Below are positions 26,023 to 34,741 of a DNA stretch of 64,000 bases, in pieces; position 1 is the first letter of the stretch, and the number at the start of each line of letters is the position of its first letter. The stretch comes from Paenibacillus abyssi (lineage in GTDB: Bacteria > Bacillota > Bacilli > Paenibacillales > Paenibacillaceae). The notes beneath the pieces are model-generated. The model saw nothing but the letters and a program-made list of their open reading frames with translations. It did no database searches and was not told the DNA's origin. Where the stretch lies: contig NZ_BMGR01000011.1 in NCBI RefSeq assembly GCF_014640295.1, positions 1-64,000 of the forward strand. Direction: 5' to 3'. Made by a program: the position numbers and the translations under genes.

Positions 26023-27705
26023 ATGATAAATTGGAAAACATTCAAAAAATACATCATTACGGATCTATCCGAGAAGCAGCCATCTTTTTCGCTCGGACAT
26101 TGGGAAGATAAGCCTAGGGATGGAACACAAAAGGGAGAAGCGGATGTAAAGACTGAACGCTTGCCTCAGATCGACAGTTTGATCGAGGATCTTGGCACGC
26201 TTCCTTCGAATCTCACAGCCAGCGTGGATTGGTTCAAGCTGCATTTTTCCTATCCCCAAAACCGCGGGCTCGTCGTTCGCCGGGTAGTAATCGGCCATAC
26301 GTCTTTTCAAGCGGCCGTCATCTTCCTCGAAGGTCTGGTGGATTGGGCGCATTTAAACCGAAGCGTTCTGGTCCCTTTGATGACAATGGACGTACAGGAG
26401 GATTTTCAACCGGATGCCAGTATGCTCATTCAACAATTTGTCACGGAAGGACAGGTATCTGAAAGCAGCCAACTTCGGCAAATCGCAAACGATATTTTGA
26501 AGGGTTCCGCAGTCTTACTCGTGGACGGTTTGAACGCTGCGATTATCGTAGAAGTCAAAGGCTGGGAGAAAAAGGCGATTGATAATCCGAAAACCGAAAT
26601 CGTCGTTCGCGGACCCCATGAAGGCTTTACGGAAGATATTCAAACGAATTTGTCGATGATCCGGCGCAGGCTGCGTACGCCCGATCTCCTTGTTGAAATG
26701 GGTTATGTAGGCACACTCTCGCGGACAGAGATCGCTGTTGTATATATAAAATCGATTGCAAATGCCGAGCTTGTTGAAAATGTACGTCAACGCATCGCTG
26801 CCATTCAATATGATTACATCGGCGATAGCGGAACGATCGAACAGCTGATCGAGGAAAATAACAACTCATTCTATCCAAGCATAATGAGTACGGAGCGGCC
26901 TGACAGGGTGTCAGCACAAATTGCCGAAGGATTTGTGGGGATCATTGTTGACAATTCACCCTTTGCTTTGATTGTTCCCGGTCATTTTCCGCTTTTCCTG
27001 CAAACTGCGGAGGATGCTTATCTTCGCTGGCCTTACAGCACGTTTCTTCGCATCGTTCGGACGATCGGTTTTTTTATTTCGTTGTATCTGCCCGCTGTCT
27101 ATGTCGCAATAGCCAATTATCATCAGGAGATGATGCCCACAACATTGATTCTAGCCATTGCCGGTACCCGAGAGAGCGTGCCGATTCCTGTAGCAGCGGA
27201 AGCTTTCATGCTGGAGTCGATGTTTGAATTGATTCGTGAGGCCGGTGTCCGAATTCCAAGCGTCATTGGTCCAACGATCGGCATTGTGGGAGCGCTAATT
27301 CTCGGCCAAGCGGCAGTTCAGGCCAACATCGTAAGTCCCATCGTGGTCATTATTACTTCGACGACAGCTTTGGCATCCTATACGATCCCGAATTATAACA
27401 TGCAGTTTGCAACAAGGATACTTCGTTTTATATATTTGCTCTCTGCTTCGTTTCTCGGTTTGATCGGAATTGTCATGGTATCGATTATTCTGTGGTCCTT
27501 TCGGGCGGCAAGCAATTCGTTCGGCGTGCCGAATCTCTCTCCGATCACGCCTCACAAGCCCAGCAACGACACGATTATTAGGGGATCAATTAAGAAACAA
27601 AAATACCGCCCGATTACAATTCGTCCCAAACAGATACGAAAAGTATCCGACATCGAAGGTGGATCGGAAAACCCAACCAAGGATCAAGGGGGAGCGAAGA
27701 AGTGA
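26023..27705 (+). CDS. gerKA: Spore germination receptor subunit A (GerA family)
   Basis: 560 aa. A large N-terminal cytoplasmic region (about 1-330, with the conserved IKSIANAELVENVRQRI and IVDNSPFALIVPGHFP blocks) followed by about five transmembrane helices (from ~360). This is the A subunit of an inner-spore-membrane germinant receptor. AGGAGA with 9-base spacing favours ATG 26023 over the two in-frame ATGs upstream. Its stop overlaps the GTG of the B gene (GTGA), so translation is coupled. Germinant specificity cannot be read. Confidence 0.93.
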   Translation: MINWKTFKKYIITDLSEKQPSFSLGHWEDKPRDGTQKGEADVKTERLPQIDSLIEDLGTLPSNLTASVDWFKLHFSYPQNRGLVVRRVVIGHTSFQAAVIFLEGLVDWAHLNRSVLVPLMTMDVQEDFQPDASMLIQQFVTEGQVSESSQLRQIANDILKGSAVLLVDGLNAAIIVEVKGWEKKAIDNPKTEIVVRGPHEGFTEDIQTNLSMIRRRLRTPDLLVEMGYVGTLSRTEIAVVYIKSIANAELVENVRQRIAAIQYDYIGDSGTIEQLIEENNNSFYPSIMSTERPDRVSAQIAEGFVGIIVDNSPFALIVPGHFPLFLQTAEDAYLRWPYSTFLRIVRTIGFFISLYLPAVYVAIANYHQEMMPTTLILAIAGTRESVPIPVAAEAFMLESMFELIREAGVRIPSVIGPTIGIVGALILGQAAVQANIVSPIVVIITSTTALASYTIPNYNMQFATRILRFIYLLSASFLGLIGIVMVSIILWSFRAASNSFGVPNLSPITPHKPSNDTIIRGSIKKQKYRPITIRPKQIRKVSDIEGGSENPTKDQGGAKK

Positions 27706-28796
27706 GGATACATCACATCGGAGCTCGCGAGGCGGCGGCCATAGGGATTATTTTTGTGATTACGAAAATATTCCTTCCGTTTCAGCGATCGATGGCAGAA
27801 ATTGGGGGAACAGCCGGCTGGATAATTGTGCTTATCGCTGTCTTGTTCTGCCCATTGTGCTGGTGGGCAATTCGCGGCGTGATCAAGAACGGCTCCAAAG
27901 GCTCGACTTTAATCACTGCAACTGAAGAGATATTAGGTACCTTCCTGGGCAGCGTGGTCAATTTTGCTTACTTTGGTTTTTTCTTTATGATCACATTTAT
28001 CGTTCTTCGGGAATTCTCGGAAATTTTAGTGACAGATATTTTGCCCAGAACCCCGCTGAGAATCATCTTGTTAACGCTTCTTATCCCCGTTGCGGCAATT
28101 GCTCATTCCGGAATCGAGACATTGGGGCGCATATGCTGGTTAACGGTCGGATTAATTGTGGCAAGTGTGGTCATTATGCTTATCGGCGGATTAATGACCC
28201 ATACGGAACCGCATGCCTTATCCCCTTTTTGGGGGACGGGCAAGTCTCGTGTGCTGACGATGGGAGTTGTGAAAAGCTCCCTGTTTTCAGAGCTGCTTGT
28301 CTTTGGATTTCTTATGCCAAGAATGCGAAAAGCAAAGGAGTGGGGGAAAGCAGCATGGTGGTGTATCGCGGTTTCTTCCGTGATTTTATTTTGTACAACC
28401 ATAGTTTACCTTTACATCTTTCCGTATCCAAGCGCTACGAGAATTAACGTTCCACTTCTTGAAATCAGCCGGATCATTATTTTAGGGCGTTGGATCCAAA
28501 GAGTAGAAAGCATATTTCTAGTTGTCTGGCTTATTAGTATTGTGATAAAGCTTTCTGTAGCGCTTTATTGTACGGCTGCTACATTATCGCAAATGATGCG
28601 CCTGCCCAAACATCAGCCGCTTGTCTTTCCGCTGGCCATCTCCATATATAGCTTTGCAATGCTGCCGCCCAGTGTGATGACTGCGGTAATGTGGGATCGT
28701 GATCTTCTTAGAACTTATGGTTCCATCTTTTCCATAGGTTTGCCATTAATGACATGGCTAGCAGGTATTGTCCGGAACAAATGGAGGCAGCTATGA
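27702..28796 (+). CDS. gerKB: Spore germination permease, subunit B (GerB family)
   Basis: 364 aa, ten predicted helices of the APC-like GerB/endospore-germination permease family; ITKIFLPFQRSMAEIGGTAGWI at the N-terminus fits. GerB subunits carry the germinant-binding site. GTG start overlaps the A stop by 4 bases with AAGGGGGAG upstream; its own stop overlaps the ATG of the C gene (ATGA). Confidence 0.93.
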   Translation: MRIHHIGAREAAAIGIIFVITKIFLPFQRSMAEIGGTAGWIIVLIAVLFCPLCWWAIRGVIKNGSKGSTLITATEEILGTFLGSVVNFAYFGFFFMITFIVLREFSEILVTDILPRTPLRIILLTLLIPVAAIAHSGIETLGRICWLTVGLIVASVVIMLIGGLMTHTEPHALSPFWGTGKSRVLTMGVVKSSLFSELLVFGFLMPRMRKAKEWGKAAWWCIAVSSVILFCTTIVYLYIFPYPSATRINVPLLEISRIIILGRWIQRVESIFLVVWLISIVIKLSVALYCTAATLSQMMRLPKHQPLVFPLAISIYSFAMLPPSVMTAVMWDRDLLRTYGSIFSIGLPLMTWLAGIVRNKWRQL

Positions 28797-30100
28797 GACG
28801 ATATAAGCAAGTGTTTCATATAGGGTTAATTATCCTAGTGTCGCTGCCTCTGCTTACAGGCTGCTGGGATCGTCTGGATCCGGAAAATATGGCTTTTGTC
28901 ATCGCGATTGGCGTTGATCCCGGACCACAAAACGATTACTTGTTCACATTTGCCCTTGCCGTACCAAAAACGCCAAGCGGCGGCTCCAGCGGCGGAGGAC
29001 AAAGCTCTGATGGGGGCCCGAAGAAAACGATTGCGGTACATACTGTGGAAGGCTCTAATATCGCATCGGCCTTGCGGGTAAGCCAGAGCTTTATTGCGCG
29101 CAGGCTAACCCTTATTCATTCGAAAGCTTTTATACTAGGCGAAGATATGGGACGCAAGGGCGTTATGCCGCTGCTGAGCGAAGCGGTGCGTAATCGCGAA
29201 TTTCGGAGAACCGTAAATATTATTACGACGAGAGGCAAGGCGGAGACCTACATCCAAAATATCCTTCCAACGACAGAGCAGGATATAAGTTTATGGTTCG
29301 AGCTGGAATTGGACCCTAATAATATTGGGGACATCATACCGAACAGAGCCCGATTTCATGAGTTTATTGTCGATATTGAAAATATGGGGGCCGGCGCGAT
29401 TACGATTCTGTCAGCGCCACGGCCGGACATAAAAAAGGGCAGCGTAAAGCTGTCTTCTGAAAATGATGAATCCGATGCAGAAGCAAGTCAGCCGGATGTC
29501 AGCAAGGTATATGCAGGGCGCCTGCGTAGAAAAGGGGAAGTGCCTGTGGAGTTTTTTGGGACGGCGGTTTATAAGAGCGCTGTTCTGGAAGGGTTCCTCA
29601 GCGGTTCAGAAACTCGTGTTCTTAACATGCTTCGCGGTGAATTTATTAGATCGAGTTGGGATTTTCGCGATCCGTCCAATGAAAAGTTAATGCTGAGCGT
29701 CAATATGAGAGCCGAAAAGCAGTGTCAGATCAAAGTAACGCGCAGCGGCGATGAAGTAACCGTCAGCTTTCATGCAGCAATGGAAGGAGAGTTGATCAGT
29801 GTCCAGACACCGGTGGACTACACACTGCCGGAAAGTATCGAAAAACTGGAGCAATCCATCCAAAGCCAATTAGAGAACCAGTCGGTTGAACTCCTTAATA
29901 AAACACTTCGTCAGTGGGGGACGGATTGCTATCGAATTAATAACCACGTAAAGTCAACGTTCTCCACATGGAAGGAATGGGAAGCTTTCAGGTGGAAGGA
30001 TCGAATAAAGGATGTTCATTATGAGGTGGAAACCAGCTTCAAGTTACGAGGGCACGGCGGACAAGTAGGTCCTGCCATAGAGGGGGATAAAATGCATTGA
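28793..30100 (+). CDS. gerKC: Ger(x)C family germination lipoprotein, subunit C
   Basis: 435 aa. A lipoprotein signal peptide ending in L-L-T-G-C24, followed by WDRLDPENMAFVIAIGVD typical of GerC. The Ser/Gly-rich insert near 68-85 is a loop. Anchored to the outer face of the inner spore membrane. GGAGGC precedes ATG 28793, which overlaps the B stop; the longer frame from 28754 would put ~13 residues before the signal peptide. The TTG of a further small gene overlaps its stop. Confidence 0.94.
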   Translation: MRRYKQVFHIGLIILVSLPLLTGCWDRLDPENMAFVIAIGVDPGPQNDYLFTFALAVPKTPSGGSSGGGQSSDGGPKKTIAVHTVEGSNIASALRVSQSFIARRLTLIHSKAFILGEDMGRKGVMPLLSEAVRNREFRRTVNIITTRGKAETYIQNILPTTEQDISLWFELELDPNNIGDIIPNRARFHEFIVDIENMGAGAITILSAPRPDIKKGSVKLSSENDESDAEASQPDVSKVYAGRLRRKGEVPVEFFGTAVYKSAVLEGFLSGSETRVLNMLRGEFIRSSWDFRDPSNEKLMLSVNMRAEKQCQIKVTRSGDEVTVSFHAAMEGELISVQTPVDYTLPESIEKLEQSIQSQLENQSVELLNKTLRQWGTDCYRINNHVKSTFSTWKEWEAFRWKDRIKDVHYEVETSFKLRGHGGQVGPAIEGDKMH

Positions 30101-30297
30101 TTCAGACAATAACAAATTATGGGTTTGTTATATTGGGTTCCATATGGGGAACCGTCTACACAGGGAGTTTAATTCCTAAGCTTTGGCAGCAAAAAAACTA
30201 CAGGGGGGCGATCGGCATGACTGTGCTTGCGTGTTGTACCCTTATCCTTCCAACGCTGATGACTTGGTACGGGCAAAGTCATTATAACAATTTGTAA
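30097..30297 (+). CDS. Small two-TM protein, candidate germinant-receptor D subunit
   Basis: 66 aa with two hydrophobic segments (about 8-27 and 39-58) separated by a short basic loop (PKLWQQKNYRG). TTG start overlaps the C stop (TTGA), after GGGGG about 12 bases upstream, so it is the coupled fourth cistron. Small two-helix D proteins accompany some GerA-type receptors in Bacillus. Identity as a D subunit rests on size, topology and position, not on a recognised motif. Confidence 0.65.
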   Translation: MIQTITNYGFVILGSIWGTVYTGSLIPKLWQQKNYRGAIGMTVLACCTLILPTLMTWYGQSHYNNL

Positions 30298-30431
30298 CGC
30301 GTAGTAATCGTGCTGAAATAGTCAGGAACAAACTGTAGAAGCCGGCTTCACGGCAAAATCCGTCGCGACATTGTACCATGAGTCAAAAACCAAGGAAACC
30401 GCGGCAGCTGCTCATTAAGACGGTTTGAAGA

Positions 30432-30467
30432 AGAAGTCTTGCGGTTGAACGTGCAAGGCTTCTTTTT
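30432..30467 (+). terminator. gerK operon terminator
   Basis: An 11-bp stem AGAAGTCTTGC / GCAAGGCTTCT with one wobble, 8-base loop and T-run, 134 bases past the last gerK gene. Confidence 0.85.
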
Positions 30468-30523
30468 CAATTTTCTTGGTATTGACGATTTTGTGGATAT
30501 TCTATAGTATTAAGATTGAGAAT

Positions 30524-30628
30524 TTTGGTATACCAAACATGAAGTGGTAACTAATCTAACGCCGATAAGTCCTATGAAACTTGAATTCCATGCAGACAAC
30601 CCTGACAAATTAAGGTATACAATATACC
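30524..30628 (+). promoter_or_regulatory. Two GGTATACC-type palindromes upstream of a transporter gene
   Basis: TTTGGTATACCAAA (30524-30537), a perfect 14-base palindrome, and GGTATA-CAA-TATACC (30614-30628). They share GGTATA/TATACC half-sites and resemble GntR-family operators (T-N-GTATAC-N-A). No regulator gene lies next to them. Confidence 0.55.
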
Positions 30629-30673
30629 AAGCATATAAAAATCAACTTTTGGATAGCGATAGGGGTGCTCGGA

Positions 30674-32005
30674 ATGAGAAGTTATTTTATTTTACTCATG
30701 TGTCTTTTGTTTTTAATTCAATATTTTGTTCCATCGGATTGGCTGTTATTTCTTTTGGCGGTTTTTGCTGCCGTTGCGTTTTTTGGAAGCATTACACTGG
30801 CCAGGACGACGCCTCGGATTTTTAGCCTTATCATGTTTGCAGCGGGCATCGTGTTAACATGGCTAAAAGGAGAAGGATTGGAGGCAGCCGCTCAAGGCAT
30901 CACATCCAATCTGCCCTTGCTTACGTTAATCGTGCTTGTCCCATTGCTGTCGATCCCTTTTAAAATGGGCGGTTTTTTTGATTCCATACTAGTTTACCTT
31001 AGAAGATTACATAATAGCCCGATAAAATTGTTCACGGGGATTACATCGGTTCTCTTTTTTCTAGGCCCGATCTTGAATTTGGGCTCCATTCGTGTCATTC
31101 ATGACTTAATCAAGGACCTGCGTTTGAAGGCAACGTTTTTATCCAAAGCGTACCTTGTAGGTTTCTCTACGACGATCCTCTGGTCGCCTTATTATGCGGC
31201 AGTGGGGATTACTTTATTGTATCTGCAGGTGTCTGTCGTAGACTATATGTCATACGGCATCGGATTAGCTGTGTTATTTTTGCTGGTAGGCATTGTCATG
31301 TTCGGCATTTGGTCGAAGAAGCAGCAGCTTGAAGCGGAAGATTATCAAGTCGAAGAGGTTACCGCCGTTCACCGCCAAAAACTCAAGGCGCTTCCTTTCA
31401 TTATTCTTACGTTAATGGCCGTCACCATTACTGCTGAGTATATAACCAATTGGTCCATGCTTGTTTTGGTAAGTCTTCTATCGCTTCTATTTCCGGCTGT
31501 ATGGATGCTGTACTCCAGGCAGTGGGGTCCCTTTAAACATCATCTCGTGGAATATAAAGACAAAGCAGTGCCCATTATGAACAATGAGATCATCATGTAT
31601 ATCAGTGCCGGATTTTTCGGGCAATCACTTAGAGGCACCACCTTTGGCGAAGGTATCAATGTCTTTATGGCGAATGTGGCGCAAACCTCATTCCTATTAT
31701 TTGCTTTATTTATTCTTGTCACGATGGTGTGCGTTACCTTTGTAGGCATCCATCAGGTGGTTGTCGTTACCGTGCTTGCCACGCAGATGGACCCGGTCAT
31801 GATCGGGACCTCGAAAGAGATCTTGGCAATGGTGATCATGCTCGCATGGTCAGCCTCTTCTATACTGAGTCCGGTTAATCCGATCAATCTCCTGGTCAGT
31901 ACGCTATTAAAAAAATCAAGTCTGGAGGTCGGGCTCCGCGATAACGGCTTATATGTGCTCGTTGTTTGCGCCATCGGCATCGCGATTCTTAATTTCGTCC
32001 ATTAA
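30674..32005 (+). CDS. Polytopic membrane transporter, ion-transporter superfamily-like
   Basis: 443 aa with about 11-12 transmembrane helices and little loop. Repeated internal pattern of helices with Pro-rich breaks (SSILSPVNPINLLVSTLLKK near the end; ILWSPYYAAVGITLL in the middle) recalls dicarboxylate/ion-transporter-superfamily carriers such as DUF401 or DctM types, but I cannot name the family with confidence. AGGGGTG fixes ATG 30674. Preceded by two operator-like palindromes; single gene. Substrate unknown. Confidence 0.75.
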   Translation: MRSYFILLMCLLFLIQYFVPSDWLLFLLAVFAAVAFFGSITLARTTPRIFSLIMFAAGIVLTWLKGEGLEAAAQGITSNLPLLTLIVLVPLLSIPFKMGGFFDSILVYLRRLHNSPIKLFTGITSVLFFLGPILNLGSIRVIHDLIKDLRLKATFLSKAYLVGFSTTILWSPYYAAVGITLLYLQVSVVDYMSYGIGLAVLFLLVGIVMFGIWSKKQQLEAEDYQVEEVTAVHRQKLKALPFIILTLMAVTITAEYITNWSMLVLVSLLSLLFPAVWMLYSRQWGPFKHHLVEYKDKAVPIMNNEIIMYISAGFFGQSLRGTTFGEGINVFMANVAQTSFLLFALFILVTMVCVTFVGIHQVVVVTVLATQMDPVMIGTSKEILAMVIMLAWSASSILSPVNPINLLVSTLLKKSSLEVGLRDNGLYVLVVCAIGIAILNFVH

Positions 32006-32119
32006 GCTTTTTCTGGTGCGAATGCCATTATATTAAACGGTTTTTAATTGTTGTTCTCTTTCTTTTTTATAGTGAGTTGATATAATAAAGTGGATAGAGA
32101 CAACAAGGAGAGAACATTC

Positions 32120-33034
32120 ATGGAAAAACTTACTCGGCCGCAAACAGTGCTGCTGATCGCTTTTTTAGTTGCCGTATGGGGAATCAATTGGCCCTTATCA
32201 AAAATTGCACTGTCTTACACGCCACCGGTACTTTTCTCGGGTTTGAGAACATTGTTGGGTGGTTTTCTTTTGTTATTTATCGCGGTTCCCAGATACAAGC
32301 GGCTGCATTTCAAAGAAACATGGGGCATCTATCTGATATCCGCTTTGTTTAATGTCGTGCTGTATTACGGTCTGCAAACGATCGGGTTAAATTACCTGCC
32401 GGCCGGTTTGTTCTCGGCCATCGTGTTCCTGCAGCCGGTCATGGTTGGCTTATTTTCATGGATGTGGCTCGGGGAGGCCATGTACGGCTTAAAAATACTG
32501 GGACTTATTGTTGGCTTTTCCGGTGTTGGCATTATCAGCATTGGAGGATTGTCCGGCCATATATCCATTGCAGGCATCTTGCTTGCTCTGGGCTCGGCGT
32601 TAACGTGGGCACTGGGAACCGTATATGTAAAGAAAAAGGGGCCTTCTGTAGATCCGATCTGGCTTGTGTCGCTTCAACTGACTGCAGGCGGCCTGTTTAT
32701 GACTGCTGCAGGTTCCAGCATGGAGAGCTGGTCCGATATCAACTGGACCCTGCCCTTTGTTCTTTGCCTATTGTTTATATCGGTATTTGTCATTGCAATC
32801 GGTTGGCTTGTATTCTACAAGCTCATTGATTCGGGAGAGGCAAGCAAGGTGGCATCTTTTACTTTTCTTATTCCGCTTGTAGCCATTCTGATTGGTACCC
32901 TCTTTTTGAACGAACCGTTTACCTTTTCACTGTTAACAGGTTTGGTATTAATTCTGGTCAGCATCTATTTTGTGAACCGGACGCCGGGCAGGCTGGCTTT
33001 ACTCGAAAAAAAACAGTTCCTTACACAGAAATAA
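32120..33034 (+). CDS. EamA/DMT family permease
   Basis: 304 aa, ten helices, two EamA domains (first starts VAVWGINWPLSKIALSYTPP; second starts near LALGSALTWALGTVYVKK). A drug/metabolite-superfamily exporter; the substrate is not deducible. AAGGAGAG fixes ATG 32120. Single gene, or first of a loose group with two small genes after it. Confidence 0.88.
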   Translation: MEKLTRPQTVLLIAFLVAVWGINWPLSKIALSYTPPVLFSGLRTLLGGFLLLFIAVPRYKRLHFKETWGIYLISALFNVVLYYGLQTIGLNYLPAGLFSAIVFLQPVMVGLFSWMWLGEAMYGLKILGLIVGFSGVGIISIGGLSGHISIAGILLALGSALTWALGTVYVKKKGPSVDPIWLVSLQLTAGGLFMTAAGSSMESWSDINWTLPFVLCLLFISVFVIAIGWLVFYKLIDSGEASKVASFTFLIPLVAILIGTLFLNEPFTFSLLTGLVLILVSIYFVNRTPGRLALLEKKQFLTQK

Positions 33035-33082
33035 TGATAAAATGACAACAAATACGAGTGAAGAGACGAGGGGATGCAATTC

Positions 33083-33298
33083 ATGGCAAAAATCAGAACC
33101 GGACACGTGCTTAAGTTTGAGGACGGCACGTATTATATCGAAGAATCACCGTTTATTACCCCAAATCTTGAGGATGCAGAGCTGTACTTTAAGTATTTTG
33201 ATATTATGGAGGCACAGCAGAGGGCGGACAGGAATACCCAGCGTAATACGGAAATGCTCCGGATTGAATTTCAAGTGACGTACATCGTTCCTAAGTAA
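33083..33298 (+). CDS. Conserved hypothetical protein, 71 aa
   Basis: Short soluble protein beginning MAKIRTGHVLKFEDGTYYIE with a helical C-terminal half rich in Arg/Gln. GAGGGG at 33068-33073 suits ATG 33083; the ATG at 33074 directly touches the site and is unlikely. Followed after 31 bases by the pterin dehydratase gene. Function unknown. Confidence 0.65.
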   Translation: MAKIRTGHVLKFEDGTYYIEESPFITPNLEDAELYFKYFDIMEAQQRADRNTQRNTEMLRIEFQVTYIVPK

Positions 33299-33329
33299 AT
33301 CGAGAGATTAGAAACAGGGAGGGAACGGA

Positions 33330-33620
33330 ATGAAATTGTCTGGCTATCAAGTGGATGAAAGGCTTGCAGCAGCCGAAGGATGGCGTCTGGAGGACGTGAA
33401 GTGGATCGTCAAGAAATACCGGTTTCGCAGTTATTTGGATGGCATCGAATTCGTGAATCAAGTGGCGAAAGCGTCTGAGAGGATCAATCATCATCCGTTT
33501 ATATCCATCGATTATAAGCTGATCACGCTTCGGCTTACTTCATGGAATGCCGGCGGATTGACTGAGCTTGATTTTACTGCAGCTGCAGAGTTTGACCGGA
33601 TATATTCTACTAACCATTAA
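33330..33620 (+). CDS. Pterin-4a-carbinolamine dehydratase
   Basis: 96 aa, the usual length of DCoH/PCD. The motif INHHPFISIDYKLITLRLTS with WNAGGLTELD matches the active site (paired His, Trp). It dehydrates 4a-hydroxytetrahydropterin, recycling the cofactor of aromatic amino-acid hydroxylases; a role in the pterin/molybdopterin economy is also possible. No hydroxylase gene is seen in the window. Confidence 0.9.
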   Translation: MKLSGYQVDERLAAAEGWRLEDVKWIVKKYRFRSYLDGIEFVNQVAKASERINHHPFISIDYKLITLRLTSWNAGGLTELDFTAAAEFDRIYSTNH

Positions 33621-33650
33621 GAGCTTGCTTTCATAGCAGCTCTTTTTTTT
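33619..33650 (+). terminator. Terminator after pterin dehydratase
   Basis: AAGAGC-T-TGCT / AGCA-GCTCTT stem with a bulged T, 5-base loop, eight T. Confidence 0.85.
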
Positions 33651-33724
33651 ATGGGGCATAATAACGACAACATTGCCCATAATAGTCCAAGGCAATGAAA
33701 TGAATGATATGCGAGGTGCGGTGA

Positions 33725-34654
33725 TTGAAATTGCTATGGTTGGCCGGATTATTGCTGCTGCTCCCTTCGGGAAATGGGCCTGACCAGCTCATCATTACCT
33801 TTCAAGGTCAGGCTGCCATTACCGTTGACCGCGATGAATTTACTTTACCCGGAACATCGATGATTGACCTGGAAAAACTCGATTCATTGTTAAACCTGCT
33901 GGATAAGCGCATCTATCAAGAACCGCAAAACGCCCATATCAACGGCCAAGGGCAAATCATACCCGAGCAGCTTGGGCAGCGGTTGGACCGCAAGCGGTTT
34001 ACACAGCGGTTTTTCAACTATTACTTCGGTGAAGGATTTTCTGTGATCGCTGTTCCCCGGGAAACAATATATCCAAAAGTGGATCAGGAATTGCTTGCGC
34101 AAATTAGGGAAAAGCCAATCGGCCAATATGTAACTTATTTTAATATGAGGAACAAAAACCGTTCTCACAATATTACGCTTGCAGCCAAGGCCATTAATAA
34201 TGTGGTTGTTTTTCCCGGGGAGACTTTTTCATTTAATCAGGTTGTCGGCAAGCGCACCAAGGAGAAGGGATATTTGCAAGCGCCGGTTATCGTACGAGGG
34301 GAATTGTCCGAAGGGATCGGCGGGGGAATCTGCCAGGTTTCCTCCACGCTGTTTAATGCCACGGACCGTGCAGGATTGAAAATTGTACAACGATATTCGC
34401 ACAGCAGGAATGTTCCGTACGTGCTTCCCGGACGCGATGCCACAGTAAGCTGGTATGGGCCGGATTTTGTATTTCAAAACCACTACAACCAACCCATATT
34501 GATACGGGCTTATGCGGCTGGAGGAAGAATGTTTGTGTCCATCTATTCCTCCGATCTGATCGAATATAAGCCGAGGGAGATACCCGGCATTTCAGGGCAT
34601 AGGCTTCCCGAGGAGATTTCCATCACTGCACTGCTGGCAGAATACGTCAGCTAA
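33725..34654 (+). CDS. VanW family protein
   Basis: 309 aa. A short hydrophobic N-terminus (possible signal anchor), an N-terminal region of ~120 residues, then the VanW domain: YFNMRNKNRSHNITLAAKAIN, VVFPGETFSFNQVVGKRT, and EGIGGGICQVSSTLFNA. VanW proteins are often found with peptidoglycan or vancomycin-resistance genes, but their activity is unknown, and no van genes are here. Start TTG with GAGGTG upstream. Confidence 0.9.
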   Translation: MKLLWLAGLLLLLPSGNGPDQLIITFQGQAAITVDRDEFTLPGTSMIDLEKLDSLLNLLDKRIYQEPQNAHINGQGQIIPEQLGQRLDRKRFTQRFFNYYFGEGFSVIAVPRETIYPKVDQELLAQIREKPIGQYVTYFNMRNKNRSHNITLAAKAINNVVVFPGETFSFNQVVGKRTKEKGYLQAPVIVRGELSEGIGGGICQVSSTLFNATDRAGLKIVQRYSHSRNVPYVLPGRDATVSWYGPDFVFQNHYNQPILIRAYAAGGRMFVSIYSSDLIEYKPREIPGISGHRLPEEISITALLAEYVS

Positions 34655-34741
34655 CCTCAGCAGCGTCATAACATAATGGGCCCTGAAACAGGAAACCCTA
34701 CACAACGTGACGAGTAAATGATGAGGAAGAGGTGATACGCG

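Larger units (their letters stand above)
30298..30673. other. Spacer between gerK operon and a transporter gene
   Basis: 376 bases without a supported gene. Holds the terminator at 30432-30467, two GGTATA...TATACC palindromes (30524-30628) and a possible -35 TTGACG (30482-30487). The 93-aa frame at 30544-30825 is a shadow of the following gene. Confidence 0.55.

Noticed and set aside
30544-30825. 93-aa frame overlapping the transporter start
   Set aside because: Out-of-frame shadow; no ribosome-binding site.
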